A program made the translations under genes and the position numbers. Source: Phycomyces nitens (taxonomy: Eukaryota; Mucoromycota; Mucoromycetes; Mucorales; Phycomycetaceae). Taken from it: a stretch of 64,000 bases of DNA. The stretch spans positions 3,410,001 through 3,474,000 of the forward strand of contig JAHRBC010000001.1 of NCBI GenBank assembly GCA_022702545.1, written 5' to 3'. A model generated the notes under the pieces. It ran no database searches. It was not told the DNA's origin and saw only the letters and a list, made by a program, of their open reading frames with translations. Positions 20,164 to 32,031 of this stretch are shown here, one piece after another; within the stretch, counting starts at the first letter, position 1, and the number at the start of each line of letters is the position of its first letter.

Positions 20164-22311
20164 ATGGCAGCATCATTACTAAATACCTTGAGCACTCCTT
20201 GGAGAATTATCTCGAGGAATCCAAAGGTAATTTCTGTAAATTACAAATTATCCACGATTCCTAATCGACATAATTCCCAAGGCATACCGCAATCTCCATG
20301 GAGTCATTCAAGTAAGCCTATTCAGAACTTTAACAAGAATGTACATTCAATTGACCTTGAGATTCTTGTTATAGAAAGTTCAAGAGGATATCGTCCCTGC
20401 ACAAAACCCGCTTGTCGACACCTTTAACCGGAGACACAACTACCTTCGTATATCTCTAACCGAAAAATGCAACCTAAGATGTAAGTTGGTTTGCTGCCTA
20501 ACAACATTCTTTCTTGCTTATAATCAATTTAGGTACCTATTGTATGCCCGAAGAAGGAGTACCACTTACTCCGAGGGAAAGCCTCTTGACAACCGACGAA
20601 ATTCTCAAGTTGGCTGGCCTCTTTGTCAGCCAGGGAACAACAAAGATTCGTCTTACTGGAGGCGAACCTACCGTAAGACCAGATTTGCTCGAGATAATCC
20701 AAGGACTTGGAAAGCTGAAAAGCCAGGGACTCGAAAGCATCGGAATGACCTCGAATGGAATCGCTCTTAAGCGCAAACTCCCAGCCCTTAAGGAAGCCGG
20801 TCTTGACACTCTTAATATCAGTCTTGACACTCTCGATCGAGACATGTTTGGTATCATGACTCGACGACAAGGTAAATCAGCGCCAAGACATGAGGAAATG
20901 CTGACCATACCAAAATTAATGTAGGATTTGACAAGGTGCTGGGAGCTATTGATGAAGCAGTTCGGATCAATGTGGAAAGAGTCAAGATAAACTGTGTCGT
21001 TATACGTGGAACAAATGATGATCAGGTCCTCCATTTTGCAAGCTATACAAAAGACCATCCTGTCAATGTAAGATTTATAGAGTACATGCCTTTTGATGGT
21101 AAGCGTTCGATTGGGAAAAGTTGCCTTTGGTGTATTGTATTGATCCTTTACAGGGAACCGATGGAAGAGTGAAAAGATGGTTCCGTACCGGGAACTATTG
21201 AATAGAATCGAGACAGTCTATGGCAGACTCACTAAGCTTACAGACGATAAGAATGATACAACAAAGGTAAGTATTGAAATGGTCTTTGGATATTCTCAAC
21301 AGGGTGTATCATTAGGCCTATCAAGTCCCAGGCTATCGAGGAAAACTTGGCTTCATTAGCTCAATGACAGACCACTTTTGCGATACATGCAATAGGCTTC
21401 GGATCACAGCTGATGGGTCTATCAAAGTATGTCTATTTGGAAACAGCGAAGTGTCTCTACGGGATCTTTTGCGTCAAGGCCAATCTGATGAAGAACTCCT
21501 TCAAGTTATCGGCACGGCTGTCAGACGGAAAAGGAGAAAGCATGCAGGTATGTTTGAGCTCGCTAAGCAGAAAAACAGGCCGATGATCTTGATTGGAGGC
21601 TAAGCAGACCTCTTTACATATGTGTGTGTGTGTTTGTGTTTGTGCTTGTGCTTTGAGTGCCTTTTATTTTCCTTGTCTTTTTGTACATCACTCCATTATT
21701 CATTTATATCTCGTTTCTATCATGTATTCTGTCTCTGCCAATATATATTTTCTCTAGCGATTGCCCTAGCTGTGGTGCCATCTCTTCTTTTCTCGCCATT
21801 CCAAAGGCGACATTATAGCTCCCAAAACCGTCTTACTCACACAGACCCCAAGACAGGCGAAGCTCGCATGGTTGCTGTAGAAGAGAAAAAGGACAGTCAA
21901 CGAGAAGCAAAAGCAGTGGGACGAATTGTGATGCCATTAGAAGCCTTTAAGCTTCTCAAGGAGAATGAAGTCAAGACTCTTAAAGGCAATGTGCTTGTCG
22001 TTGCTCAGATTGCAGGCATTCAAGCTTCTAAGCAAACCAGCCAACTCATTCCACTTTGCCATCCTCTCAGCCTGACATTTATTGACGTCAAGCTATGGCT
22101 CAATGACGACAAGAGCAGTGTCGAATGTGAATCGACTGTCAGGACAGTGGGAAAGACAGGTGTTGAAATGGAGGCTCTAATGGCAACCAGTACGGCCTTA
22201 CTCACAGTGTTTGACATGTGCAAAGCAGCAACAAAAAACATGGTCATTCAGGACATTCACGTCTCTTCCAAGCAAGGGGGCAAGAGTGGCTCATGGCAAT
22301 GGAATAGATGA
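20164..22311 (+). CDS. MOCS1: Molybdenum cofactor biosynthesis MOCS1 (MoaA-MoaC fusion, with Gly-Gly short form)
   Basis: The protein makes cyclic pyranopterin monophosphate from GTP. Exons: 20164-20226 (alternative 20164-20311 joined to 20379), 20375-20480, 20533-20871, 20925-21098, 21154-21266, 21316-21547 and 21758-22311, about 526 aa in the long form. The MoaA half has a radical-SAM cluster site (CNLRCTYC), [13 protein letters not shown], and a C-terminal second cluster ([10 protein letters not shown] with a later Cys in IKVCLF). The MoaC half has [12 protein letters not shown] and [21 protein letters not shown] donor at 21547/21548 (CAG then GTATGT) joins in phase with an acceptor at 21757 to fuse the two halves. 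Without splicing, MoaA ends at 21603 in RPMILIGG, the Gly-Gly tail of animal MOCS1A. The N-terminus looks like a mitochondrial presequence; its first intron is ambiguous. Confidence 0.93.
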
Positions 22312-22340
22312 TCATTCAAAAGCAGACATCATGACAGTTA

Positions 22341-22346
22341 TTTATT
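22341..22346 (-). terminator. Polyadenylation-like signal for eS25
   Basis: AATAAA on the minus strand about 45 nt past the eS25 stop codon. It lies between the convergent MOCS1 and eS25 genes, whose stops are only about 80 bp apart. Confidence 0.5.
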
Positions 22347-22390
22347 GTCAAAGATTGAAAAAGAAAAATGCATTTTTTTTGGGATTTGAT

Positions 22391-22991
22391 TTACTCTTCG
22401 TCAGACTGAGCCTCGGCCTGAGCCTCGGGCTTCTTCTCATCACCGGTGGCACGGGCTAATAAAACAAATGAGAATCTTGTACTTTCTCTTTTATAATCCC
22501 ATTACTTACTGTAGATAACCTGAGCGTGGTGACGGGACAAAGGCTTGATCAAACCCTGGGCCTCGAGCTCACGGATGGCAATGCGAGCCAAGGAACCGTT
22601 GAGTCTAAGACGATCGACGAGGACGGACTGGGAGATAAGCTTGTAGGTGGGAACCTCCTTGAACAAACGTTCGTGGGTAGGCTTGTCGAGGACAACCAAG
22701 TTGTTGGACTTGTCCTTGACCTTCTTAGCAGACCACTTCTTCTTGGCCTTCTTTCCTCCGGAGGAAGAGGATGGCTTGGCAGCGACGTCCTTCTTGGCCT
22801 GTCATAAGAAGATGAGTTGTCTGTCTATTAGGTTTTAAGAAAAAGGCAAAGGTGACAAGTATCGCATCCATAAAATCGACGTTGCATCTGTCCACTTCAG
22901 ATAACCATCCATGGCGTCTCTATGCTATTCTCTGGATTGCGTATCTTCCTCTTTGCCTTTTCTTCCTATGATTGGTGTCGATACTAACCAT
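22391..22991 (-). CDS. RPS25: 40S ribosomal protein eS25
   Basis: Exons 22991-22989 (start codon only), 22798-22510 and 22455-22391 give about 118 aa. The sequence is diagnostic: AKKKWSAKKVKDKSNNLV, then HERLFKEVPTYKLISQSVLV, RLRLNGSLARIAIRELE and QVIYTRATGDE, with an acidic tail. eS25 is a small-subunit protein of the 40S head. The lone ATG in exon 1, followed by GTTAGT and a 190-bp first intron, is the layout often seen in ribosomal protein genes. It fits because no in-frame ATG precedes AKKD in exon 2. The start exon is therefore an inference, while exons 2 and 3 are certain. Confidence 0.93.
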
Positions 22992-23068
22992 GATGATTTA
23001 GAGAGAGAGCAAGACACCCAGTCGCCCGTGCAGCTTATTCAAAAGCAGCGCTCCACTTCGGAGTCTTG

Positions 23069-23200
23069 TCCGGAGACACGTCACGGAGGCTTACCCGGAC
23101 CGCACTTTTTTCCATTTTATGTTACTTTGGCCTGTCCGGACCAGTCGTCATGGACTGATCCAAAGGCCACCGTCAAAAATAAGAGATGGTTTTTATACGT
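23069..23200 (-). promoter_or_regulatory. Putative eS25 promoter: TCCGGA palindromes and TATA-like box
   Basis: Two TCCGGA palindromes (23069-23074 and 23135-23140) and a CCGGAC between them lie about 80-150 bp upstream of the proposed start. A TATAAAAA-like element on the minus strand is near 23188-23196. A CCAAT box (minus strand) lies within the first intron near 22970. The CG-rich repeats stand out in AT-rich DNA. Confidence 0.45.
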
Positions 23201-25664
23201 GTAGCAAAGATCGATGCAAAATATATTGGAGTAAAGGCGTGTTTTTGAGAAATATCTTTACTTTTTGCATAAAAAATACTTAATTGCTATTTAATTGACT
23301 GCCTAATGCTGTTCAATGAGATAAAAAAGAAGAATTACATATGAATGATTATACAAAACGAGTATTTCTGATACAAGTTATTACATATTCAAAATATAAA
23401 ATAATTAGTTTCAAACATTTGGGAATTTTTTTCTTCTTCTATTGGAACTAAATTATATGTCAGTATTGTGAGAATAGCACTAACAATCAGGCCTGCAACC
23501 ACTTGTTGTTAACATTACCAATATAGATGCCTTGTACCAAGATCCACATTAGGTTCTGGTGACAACTACATGGTTAGAATAGTTACTTTACTTGCGTTGC
23601 TTAGCAGTTTATCTAGGATCCATTTCACTAGCTTTCTCTATAGTAATAACCTATTTATATATGCTTTATTTTGAATACTTGACAGATCTCATCTAATGCG
23701 CTTAGCTTTATTTTTTTAAGCACAAGTAATCAAAGTGGAGTAAATGATGCTTGTAGTGCCGATTTGTTTGCAGTCAAGGCACCTGGCTAAAAATGTCCAA
23801 TATTAAATAATACAAACCACCATAAATATAATAAGTATGTATTGTCTTGGCAGTCTATTCTTCCAAACGGATAAATACAATACTTAATATTCTGGGTTCT
23901 TGTTTCAAACAATGCGTTTCTCAAAGACTTGCATGTGTAGTATAAAATTAGAAGAATAAGCTGCCTTGTACACAGCCAAGCCTTAAACCCCCCCTCTGTG
24001 GTTGTTTTTGACGGCAAAATATTTATTATTATTATTCTTACTATTATTATTATTTTAAAAAAGAAGCCTCGGGGCTGGATTAAAAAGTATCAACCCCTTC
24101 CCATGGCATCTTTACAAGGACACTATTGTTATTATTATTTTTAAAAAACAAACTCGTGCATTTTTGTATCACAACTCTTAAAAACTCTTTAAAACACATA
24201 ACGCATGCACCACGAGCACTTTGGTAAATACTAGTCAAGAGCTAAAATAGAAACGGCTTTGACAAAGGCGGATACAACATTTAAGTACCTCAATCATCCT
24301 AAAACATCATGTACGAGACCTTTATTCTCCGTTGAAAAAGGTTTTGGTTCTCAAAACCCAAAAAGTGTTTAACAGCTAATGCTGTACAAGATCAAACAAT
24401 TACTTTGATTGACCAGAACTTGTATGATCAATTGAAGGGAAAACATGTATAGAATAGGCGTTTATGTTTCTGTCAAACGGTTGTATATGGTGTGTCTAGG
24501 TTTGATGTACCTCTTGACTTGATCCCCTCGAGTCTAATTGATATCGATGAGTCTAATTGAGATTCCATACATTAGCTGGGGCCCACAAGATCGTACAAAG
24601 CATGGTGAACTTTGATACCAATCAATGTAGCTTGGCAGAAACGAATCGCTTATTTAACTCAAACAGCCTAACTTGGTACAACCTCTGGATTTGCTACCTT
24701 GTTCTTTTTTTAATTTAAAAAAATAGTCAAGTTTTCTTGGGGTATTCAGACGGACAAGTGAACGAGAATGGATTTGAGGAACATTAGTTTGAGTCCAACA
24801 TTGTAGTGTTATTCATCAAGTAAAATGACGCGAATAAAGAGCATCAGAATAGTTACAATGGAAAACAAGCCTTGAAGAAATATTGATATTTTATATCCAC
24901 TTTATTGACTTTATAATCGTAATATGCTTCTTATACCAGCTAATACATCAAATAGTTTTGCTATCAGCTCATTGCAACCAAGCAAATATATTTAGTAAAC
25001 GCGAACAAACAGGCTGTGAATTACTCGTGTAAAAAGAAACTCGAGTTGATAACATAGCTTTCAAAACTAATTAGATAAGGTTCTGGAGCTCTAAAAATAT
25101 ACTTGATAGTTCTCCGAGTATATTGATATACTAGACTTTGACGGCAAGGTATTGGCAGGATATGATGTTTTCAAAAAATAGATAACACCTTTTCATATGA
25201 AATTATATGAGCTGATTGTAAATAGTATATAATAAGGATATGCTTGGAAACCAGGGCCAGGTATTACTCTAGGCATGCTTTTATTAACTAAATGCATTTC
25301 AACAACCAATTATTTATTTATAGATATTCAATAAACTAGCACAAATGGGCCTCTGGTTGGTGATGTAAGCTACAGAATATTTATCAGGGAAACCAGTGAC
25401 CATTTTATTCCTTTTTTTTCTTCTTTTACAAATGTCTAAAGCAGTTTACGTAAATATAGGACTGATATGCTTTGATACTAACAGTAGTCCATAAAGTATG
25501 GTTCTGTGCCTCCCAGGTAAAACTATCGTAAATATTAATAAAATGTTGTAAGCCAAGCTATGGCATTTTTGTATAAGAAAATTATGTATTATACAACATG
25601 AAACCCATATTTAAGAAAATAATTTTTAAATGTGTTTATTAACAGGAATGGTTTTGATAATCTG

Positions 25665-25700
25665 GAGCTAGAGCTAGAGCTAGAGCTAGAGCTAGAGCTT
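25665..25700. repeat. (GAGCTA)6 hexamer tandem array
   Basis: Six perfect head-to-tail copies of GAGCTA, ending GAGCTT. Each unit contains the palindrome AGCT. Confidence 0.95.
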
Positions 25701-26983
25701 AAAAATTTAAAGGATATATAAAACCAAATAAGTGATTGTGTATTTCAAATTCAATATTTAATTTAAAAGGAAACCCGTTGCATAGTGAATACACGGAACA
25801 AAAGTATTCTCTTTTGGCCTACTCAAAGATATCTGCTCTGTGAAGGCGAAACAGGAATAATAAATACCAGCTTCAAATGTGTCGAGACTAATGCAACACT
25901 GAAAGGCTCGTTTTAAAATCCTACGGATCTTTGGAAGATTCTATAACTTTCAAAATAATTATTGGTTTGCATTTAGTATGATAACCAAACTAATGATGAT
26001 CCATAGAGCAATAACCATACAATGTCTACAAAGTCAATAGTGGTTTGAATAGACAGTTGGTATGCACATCTATTGTTTCTATTACATTTCTTAGGTGTAA
26101 AGACTGGCGTATATTCCATACCATCTTAAACAAGAGCATGCAAAGTCAGTTTCGATTTTTAATAAAGGGGTTTCCATGTATTCCTGCAGCTTCTAATTGT
26201 TGGCGTTTTGAACGAGTAGAGCATTAAGAATATATTTCCTAATATCAAAAAAATGCAACAAAGAACATCGCCATTTCCCCCCGTCTTCGCATCACCCTAT
26301 ACACTACAAATATGTATTTGGTCATAATTCCCATAGTCACTCAAAGTGCAAAAAAATATGATTATTTCAACCCAATACATACTTTGCCACCTTGATCAAA
26401 ATATCTTGCAAGTAATAATTTTTATATATTTAGTTATCATGGCCTATATTATAAGGTCCCTGCTCATCATTTTATAGGATTTTGATAAATTGATTTCCTG
26501 TCCAATTACATGATTTTATACTGGATATTTTCTTTCTTTAATTTCCTTTTGCAGAGTAACCTCCTGTATGTTTGTTTTGCTCGAAACAAGAAAATTTAAC
26601 TGATAAAATAACCCTTTATTGCGCACAGGCTGTAACACTACAGAAGCTTGCTTTAATATCCAAATAGTATTAAGTCAAGACTTAAAGAGAATAACATACT
26701 TTTTATAGTATAGAATGTTATCAATGAGTATATATAAAAAGAAAAGATGGTTTATAGATCACTTTAATTATAGCTATCATTCAATTTTGTTCATTTTGAG
26801 ACCCATGTGTTTGGATCTAATGAGAATTAAGCTCAAACTGGTAACCATGAACTTTTTTTTCTATATTTTTTTATCAAGAATAACTATTCTAACGATATTA
26901 ATTCATAGCCTAATACGCATGATTATGCCTTGGGAAATGCCAAGAATAAATCAATAAATATAATGCTCTATCACCCCATTATA

Positions 26984-27033
26984 CCATTGGGAGCCATTGG
27001 AGGCCATTGGAAGCCATTGGAAGCCATTGGGAT
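26984..27033. repeat. Decamer tandem repeat CCATTGGAAG, five copies
   Basis: Five consecutive 10-bp units of the form CCATTGGRRG. Each contains CCATTGG, close to an inverted CCAAT motif. Confidence 0.9.
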
Positions 27034-27457
27034 AGTCCAAGATGACTGTATAAAATAGTTTCATGAGGATAGTAATCTACTAAAATGATCGTCGACTGCA
27101 ATTAAAACTGCCTATTGGCGCACACACCTCCAACGCCAATGACTGTGTTTGTGCAAAAACGGATGCTTTGCCGACCCAAGTTTGCGGTTACCTGGTGTCA
27201 AAACCCCGGCTTCCCCACTAAAAGCTATGTTCAGAAAGGTGCATATATTTCATGATTATCCTCTGCTTTTATTTTTAAGTCTGTATTGAGTATCGTAATG
27301 CATTCTCTTTGTAGTTTGCTGTCTTCCTATCCTATTGCTCGCATAGTTTGGCGCAAAGTGTATGAAATATGCCTTATAATAATAATTGTTAGTATTTTGG
27401 ACTGAGCTCTGAATGTATAGCATGTCAGCAATGAGAACCAAAGACCATTTAGGTTAG

Positions 27458-28099
27458 CACTCGTCCAAAAACAGTTTATTTGCCATACATCAAGGGGGTC
27501 AGAAGGGGCTTTATTCACTTGGAGCGATTAAACCTTTACGCTTTCCCAAACCATCCTTTCAAAATAAGTCTGGGCTTGTGAGAAGGTTTGTACCCAATGT
27601 AATTGAATTGGCAGCACAAGAGCTAAAGAAACATTTCCCTCGCCGTGTATATTTGATTTAAGCTGCCACTGACAATCACACTATGCGAATTGGTTGTAGA
27701 TTGAATGTTTATTATCGCAATACAAGCATAATATGGTTAATCAATCAAAATAAAAATGTTTTTGATTCCAATCAAGTCTTGTACTTTGATATACTCAGAG
27801 GATCCTTACTTGCCAAATTGATTTATTCAGCATTTAATATGCCTTTGATATCTACCGTGGAATCTTCGGCGAACGTTTTCTATTTTCCGTTGGGACTCTT
27901 AAATGAACGCAACAACGTGGCAGGTATCAATGAAGTGGAAGGTAAATGGACATACGAGAATTTTCTTTTTAGTTTAATCTTGTGGTGTGATTATAATTTC
28001 CCAGAGCAAAGAGATACAATAAGGTTTGGTCTTATCATGTATACAGCTGCCTGGACCTCTTTCTATACCCATGTGAAATCCCTGGAGGGGATTGGCTAG
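27458..28099 (+). pseudogene. Gene relic interrupted by one in-frame TAA
   Basis: A single plus frame runs for about 213 codons from just after a TAG at 27455-27457 to TAG at 28097-28099, broken only by TAA at 27659-27661. Text such as LVRRFVPNVIELAAQELKK before the stop, and YFPLGLLNERNNVAGINEVE and WCDYNFPEQRDTIRFGLIM after it, looks like genuine protein. The family is not recognised. The 138-codon ATG frame from 27683 could be expressed alone, but more likely the gene is decaying. An intron removing the stop was tested and did not keep phase. Confidence 0.4.
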
Positions 28100-28707
28100 A
28101 AAACACAAGTTGAGTTGTCTTGGTTATCTTTAACCTTATCTGAAATGATATCACGATTGGTTTCCATGCCAACCAAATTTCTCTTTTTCCCCTCATGCAG
28201 ACTCATTTATCATCATCCACAATGTACGACTTGCTCTTGACAATGTCACACTTGTGTGTCTTGAGAAAGCGTCGTCTTCTCTAGAGACACAAAGCTTATT
28301 AAATTGCAAAGCATTGGACCCTTGTTTCAATTGTACAAGTTGGAAGATTTGACATTAATAATGCTATTGTAAGCACATATATAGTTATTATTGACCAAAA
28401 AAAAAGCAAAAAAAGTTTATTCAAAGTGTCAATGGGAACATACGCTATTTTTTTATTTTATTTTGTAAAAAGGTTGTTTTCGTACTGGCTACAAAAAACA
28501 ACAACCAACATTTGTAATACTATAGCCCCTAGCGCATCGGCCATCCTCGGGTGTTCATGTAGGACGACCGGAATGTGTTCCTTTTCTCTATTTTTCTTAT
28601 TATTGGTATTCTGGTTTGTACATGGCTAACAGGATGCGGAACAAGAGTGAATTTATTATACAGAGCGAATGCAAAGGAAGAGTGATAAGGTTGAATAGGG
28701 TGTCATA
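28100..28707. other. Intergenic, no gene recognised
   Basis: AT-rich spacer between the relic at 27.5-28.1 kb and the stop codon of the CSL gene. No supported feature. Confidence 0.5.
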
Positions 28708-31347
28708 TCAAAAATCATACACACTTTCAGTTTTATAGACAACGCCGTCATCTCTAACCAGCAACAATGGAAGAGAGCGTCTGCCAGAATGTTCTGAATA
28801 TTCAACAAAAGGGTTGTTAACAAGTGACTCGGCCGATGGCACAATGCAGGTAAGAGTATCTTTGTGATATTCGGTGCTGAGCTGGATATCTGCCAGCCAG
28901 ACAGAAAGTTCGGTAGACAGACCCTCGCCTGTGAGGACCAAGTGGTCGGAGGCATCAAGCGATCGGCAAATCTTGTGAGTAAGTCTGGGGAAAGGAGTGA
29001 CAGGCCGTAAGTCAGCCGTAGTGGCGAGGGGAGTGGGTGTCCAGAAGGTATATGTAGCACAGTCAGTGCCAACAATTGTCCATATCGCTGCGTCCGAGAC
29101 ATCTTCTGTCCAGCACCCACCATCAATGTTCTGAAGGGCTTCGGTTGAAGGTCTTCTGTTTCCTACGCTAGCCGATTGAGAACCGCGACGTTGAGTTGTG
29201 TCAGGAAGAGCGTCATTTAGAGAGTTTACGCGACGACGATTTTTAGCAGACATTGCAGATTGAAACTTGGCGGGCAAGGTAACAGGTTTGGTCACATCGC
29301 ATGATACGCGTCTTTTCCGGACAATGCGCCCGTTTTCCTCAGATACTGCCGATGATAAAAGATCGTATCCATATGGCCAGGCTGTTCCTGTAAAAGGAAG
29401 TAGAGTACGAGGGGCGGTTGTTCTGTGCATACCGACAACCTCACTCAGGCACGCCAGATATGTAATTGGATCAGTACTAAAGGGCAATGACCATTCAGGA
29501 CAGGCATCTACAGGTGGCGTTTGGCGAAGGGGATCTTGGACGATTTGAAAGGCTACCTTGTGCAGCTGAGACACTGGATCACCAAGGGCCTCGTCGCCAC
29601 ATTCGCCTCCTGCTCCACATGGGCGCATTACTCGGTTTCCACCCTGAACAAGGCTTCCACGGTCTGCTTTACGGATCACCATTACTGGACTGACAAGGCC
29701 GGTAGTTGCGCATTGTAACACAACGGCTTGGTTATATAAAATAGCAGTTGGCTGGTTGGTCTGAAGCTGTAGAGCAATGGCAGGGGGAGGAGGCATACCC
29801 GGCAGGCTAGGAGAATGGCGTGGACTCTGTTCTTGGGTGCGTCCTGTGTCTGCAATCCAGATGACAAATGGATCCCAGGAACCTGTTCGGGCTACAAAGC
29901 AGGCACCAGAGCCATCTTTCGATCCAGTTGACACACCAAGGTATTTGGTTGATACGGTTTGAGAGCGAATGCGGTTGAACAATGAAATGGGAGTTCCATG
30001 ATGAATACACACTATGAGCGAGTATCATATCAATATCAAACGATTGACTGGAGTAAACCACTCACATTCCATATTGCGTGCACTTTGGCGCTTCTTTGAT
30101 GGCTTTGATATGACTTTGATACCTCGACTGGAAAACGTTCCGAGGTCAAGGCCACTTGAAAGCTGTATATTTACCTGGACCTCAACTCTCTTGCGCTTTT
30201 CGTCGACATCACTAATGTGTAGATGCTTGGAGACACATTTACCCGAAAGAGAGGAGTCTTCGGCGGCAACGGCTGCCCCCGCACCTGCTGCGTCTAGCAT
30301 GGTTCCAGAAGAGTACCAGTCAAGTATGCCTGTCTGAGATGCCGCCTCACCAGACACATGCACTGTCAGCCGAGGAGGACTTGGAACACGACTATCTGCA
30401 GGTGCTTTGCAGTTGGGCGCCCACCAGGTTAGGCCTTGCAACACTGTTGATGGTGGAGGACAGAGAAATCTCTTTTCAGTGCCGTAGCTCTTTTGAGCTA
30501 CCTTGCTCGTTAGAAGCATTGCAGTATAGCAATTTTCGGGGCTATTCTGGAGCAGATACTGCTGAACACTGGATTTTAAGCTGGATGACTGGGTATGACT
30601 CACGGAATGAAGTGAAGAGAGAGGTGGAGAAAGTGAGGGGGATGGTGAAGGATGTATTGGTGGTGGTGGGGTGAAGTTTTCTCGTTTTATTTGAGGGTCG
30701 AGTAACCAGTTGGTCATTCCGTGTGCATCTGTGGAGATATAGGTCTGAGGAATATAGTTGGGAATATTATCATAGAGTGCAAGATGATCGATATTAAGGT
30801 CGAGCGGGAAGTTGGCTTGGAAGTTGTCTGGCAAGGTGTTTTGGAAAGTATTGTGCTCTTCTTCTGAGTTGAGGGCATCAAGGAAACTCGGGGTAAAGAA
30901 TACGGGTGTGCTGGGACCAGGGGTAATCTGAGAGGCGTCTGGGATGAGGGTGAGGGTGCGGCAATGGACAGAGTTTGGTCGTTCGCGATAGGTGCCTTGG
31001 CTTGATGTAGAGGACCAAGAAGAAGGAAGAGAGGAACAAAACAGCTGACTGAGATCAGCATCACATTGGCCTGGTGTATTTGCAGGTTCCTGCTTGACAG
31101 GGAAGGAGTGATAATTGAGTTCACCTACGGCGACAGAGTGTCTTCGAGAGTGGTCATTGACTTGGGGGATATCTGACATGACAGTGTCTTGAAGGATACC
31201 AGGCATGTTGAACAGGTCGAGAGGAGGCTGCTGTGAAGTAGGGGAGTCGCCATAATCAGACCAGACTGGAAAGTATTTAGGGTCATTGAAGTCCTGCTTG
31301 CGTTTCCGAGAGGCATCGGTGAGTTCACAGTTGTTGAGCGTAGTCAT
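28708..31347 (-). CDS. CSL family (CBF1/Su(H)/LAG-1) transcription factor
   Basis: Exons 31347-30066 and 30011-28708 give about 861 aa. The first 270 residues are disordered and Ser/Pro-rich. The DNA-binding Rel-like domain starts near residue 280 with KVAQKSYGTEKRFLCPPP, the family hallmark, and continues GIKVISKPSKKRQSARNMEL. The beta-trefoil follows: SLFNRIRSQTVSTKYLGV and then DPVSQLHKVAFQIVQD. A C-terminal IPT/TIG-like region (WTIVGTDCATYTFW, LVLTGEGL) completes the fold. In animals CSL is the Notch effector. Fungi have no Notch; in fission yeast the paralogues Cbf11 and Cbf12 control lipid metabolism, cell cycle and adhesion. Long acidic/Ser insertions interrupt the beta-trefoil, as is usual for fungal members. 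The gene is divergent with the KICS2 homologue. Confidence 0.95.
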
Positions 31348-32031
31348 TCTGTACAGTTATCGCACAGCGATGAAGATTGAAAATTGAGAGGAAAAGAAGG
31401 CTGGAAAAGGCGGGGCAATCTCACTAGTGGGCCAAACTCACCGTTTTTAAACACAAAGAAGCGTGACACAAAAGCCTGAATCTGTCTGATTGCATTGGCC
31501 AAACCGCTTTAAACCCCGCCCCCTTATCGACACAACATTCGCCACCCCGCACTTTGCAGCCGACCAATCAGAGTCCCTCACGACGGTTTAGAACATTAAA
31601 AGATCAAATAATTGCTGTCAATTGTATGAATTTGCTACTAGTAACCAAATTCCCTGGGCTGGCAAAGTCGGTCTGTGTCTTGCAATGACCAAAAATTACG
31701 TGTATATAAAGAAGGAGAGTCTTGTATTGACGTTGAAGAGTATGCCCCAATTTGGATTTCCTTTCTCAGTAGAACACAAGGCCAGTTCAAGTTTTTATAT
31801 GTATAACCTATGGCCAGGTCAAATGAGAGAAATGAGCTGAAACGTACAGGCAACTCAGGTCTGTAGTCTGTTTAGAGAGCCGCCTTAATTATTGACAAAC
31901 TTTCCAAGGTCTTTCGCATTTAACCAAAAATTGCGTCTAACAAGCCGCTCATTTGCTCTCTGCCAATATTTGTCACAAATATTTGTAAACCAAGGTTTTT
32001 ATTCTTTTTCATACATAAATATTATTCACCC
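31348..32031. promoter_or_regulatory. Bidirectional promoter region, CSL gene and KICS2 homologue
   Basis: A 684-bp spacer between divergent starts. It holds a GC-box-like CCCCGCCCCC near 31516-31525 and a consensus CCAAT box, GACCAATCAG, near 31561-31571. A second ATTGGCC element lies near 31494-31500. A TATA-like TATATAAA is near 31703. The GC-rich island is distinct from surrounding AT-rich DNA. Confidence 0.5.

Larger units (their letters stand above)
23221..27457. other. AT-rich gene desert
   Basis: No gene could be supported over about 4.2 kb. Frames are short and AT-biased. It contains a TTATTATTA tract near 24020-24055, the GAGCTA hexamer array at 25665-25700 and the CCATTGGAAG decamer array at 26984-27033. 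Confidence 0.6.

Noticed and set aside
21622..22311. MoaC as an independent gene starting at a Cys/Leu-rich N-terminus
   Set aside because: The first 45 codons come from a GT/TTTG repeat and intron-like sequence; splicing from the MoaA donor joins in phase exactly where sensible protein begins.
26984..27033. CRISPR-like array
   Set aside because: Ten-base tandem units without spacers, in a eukaryotic genome.
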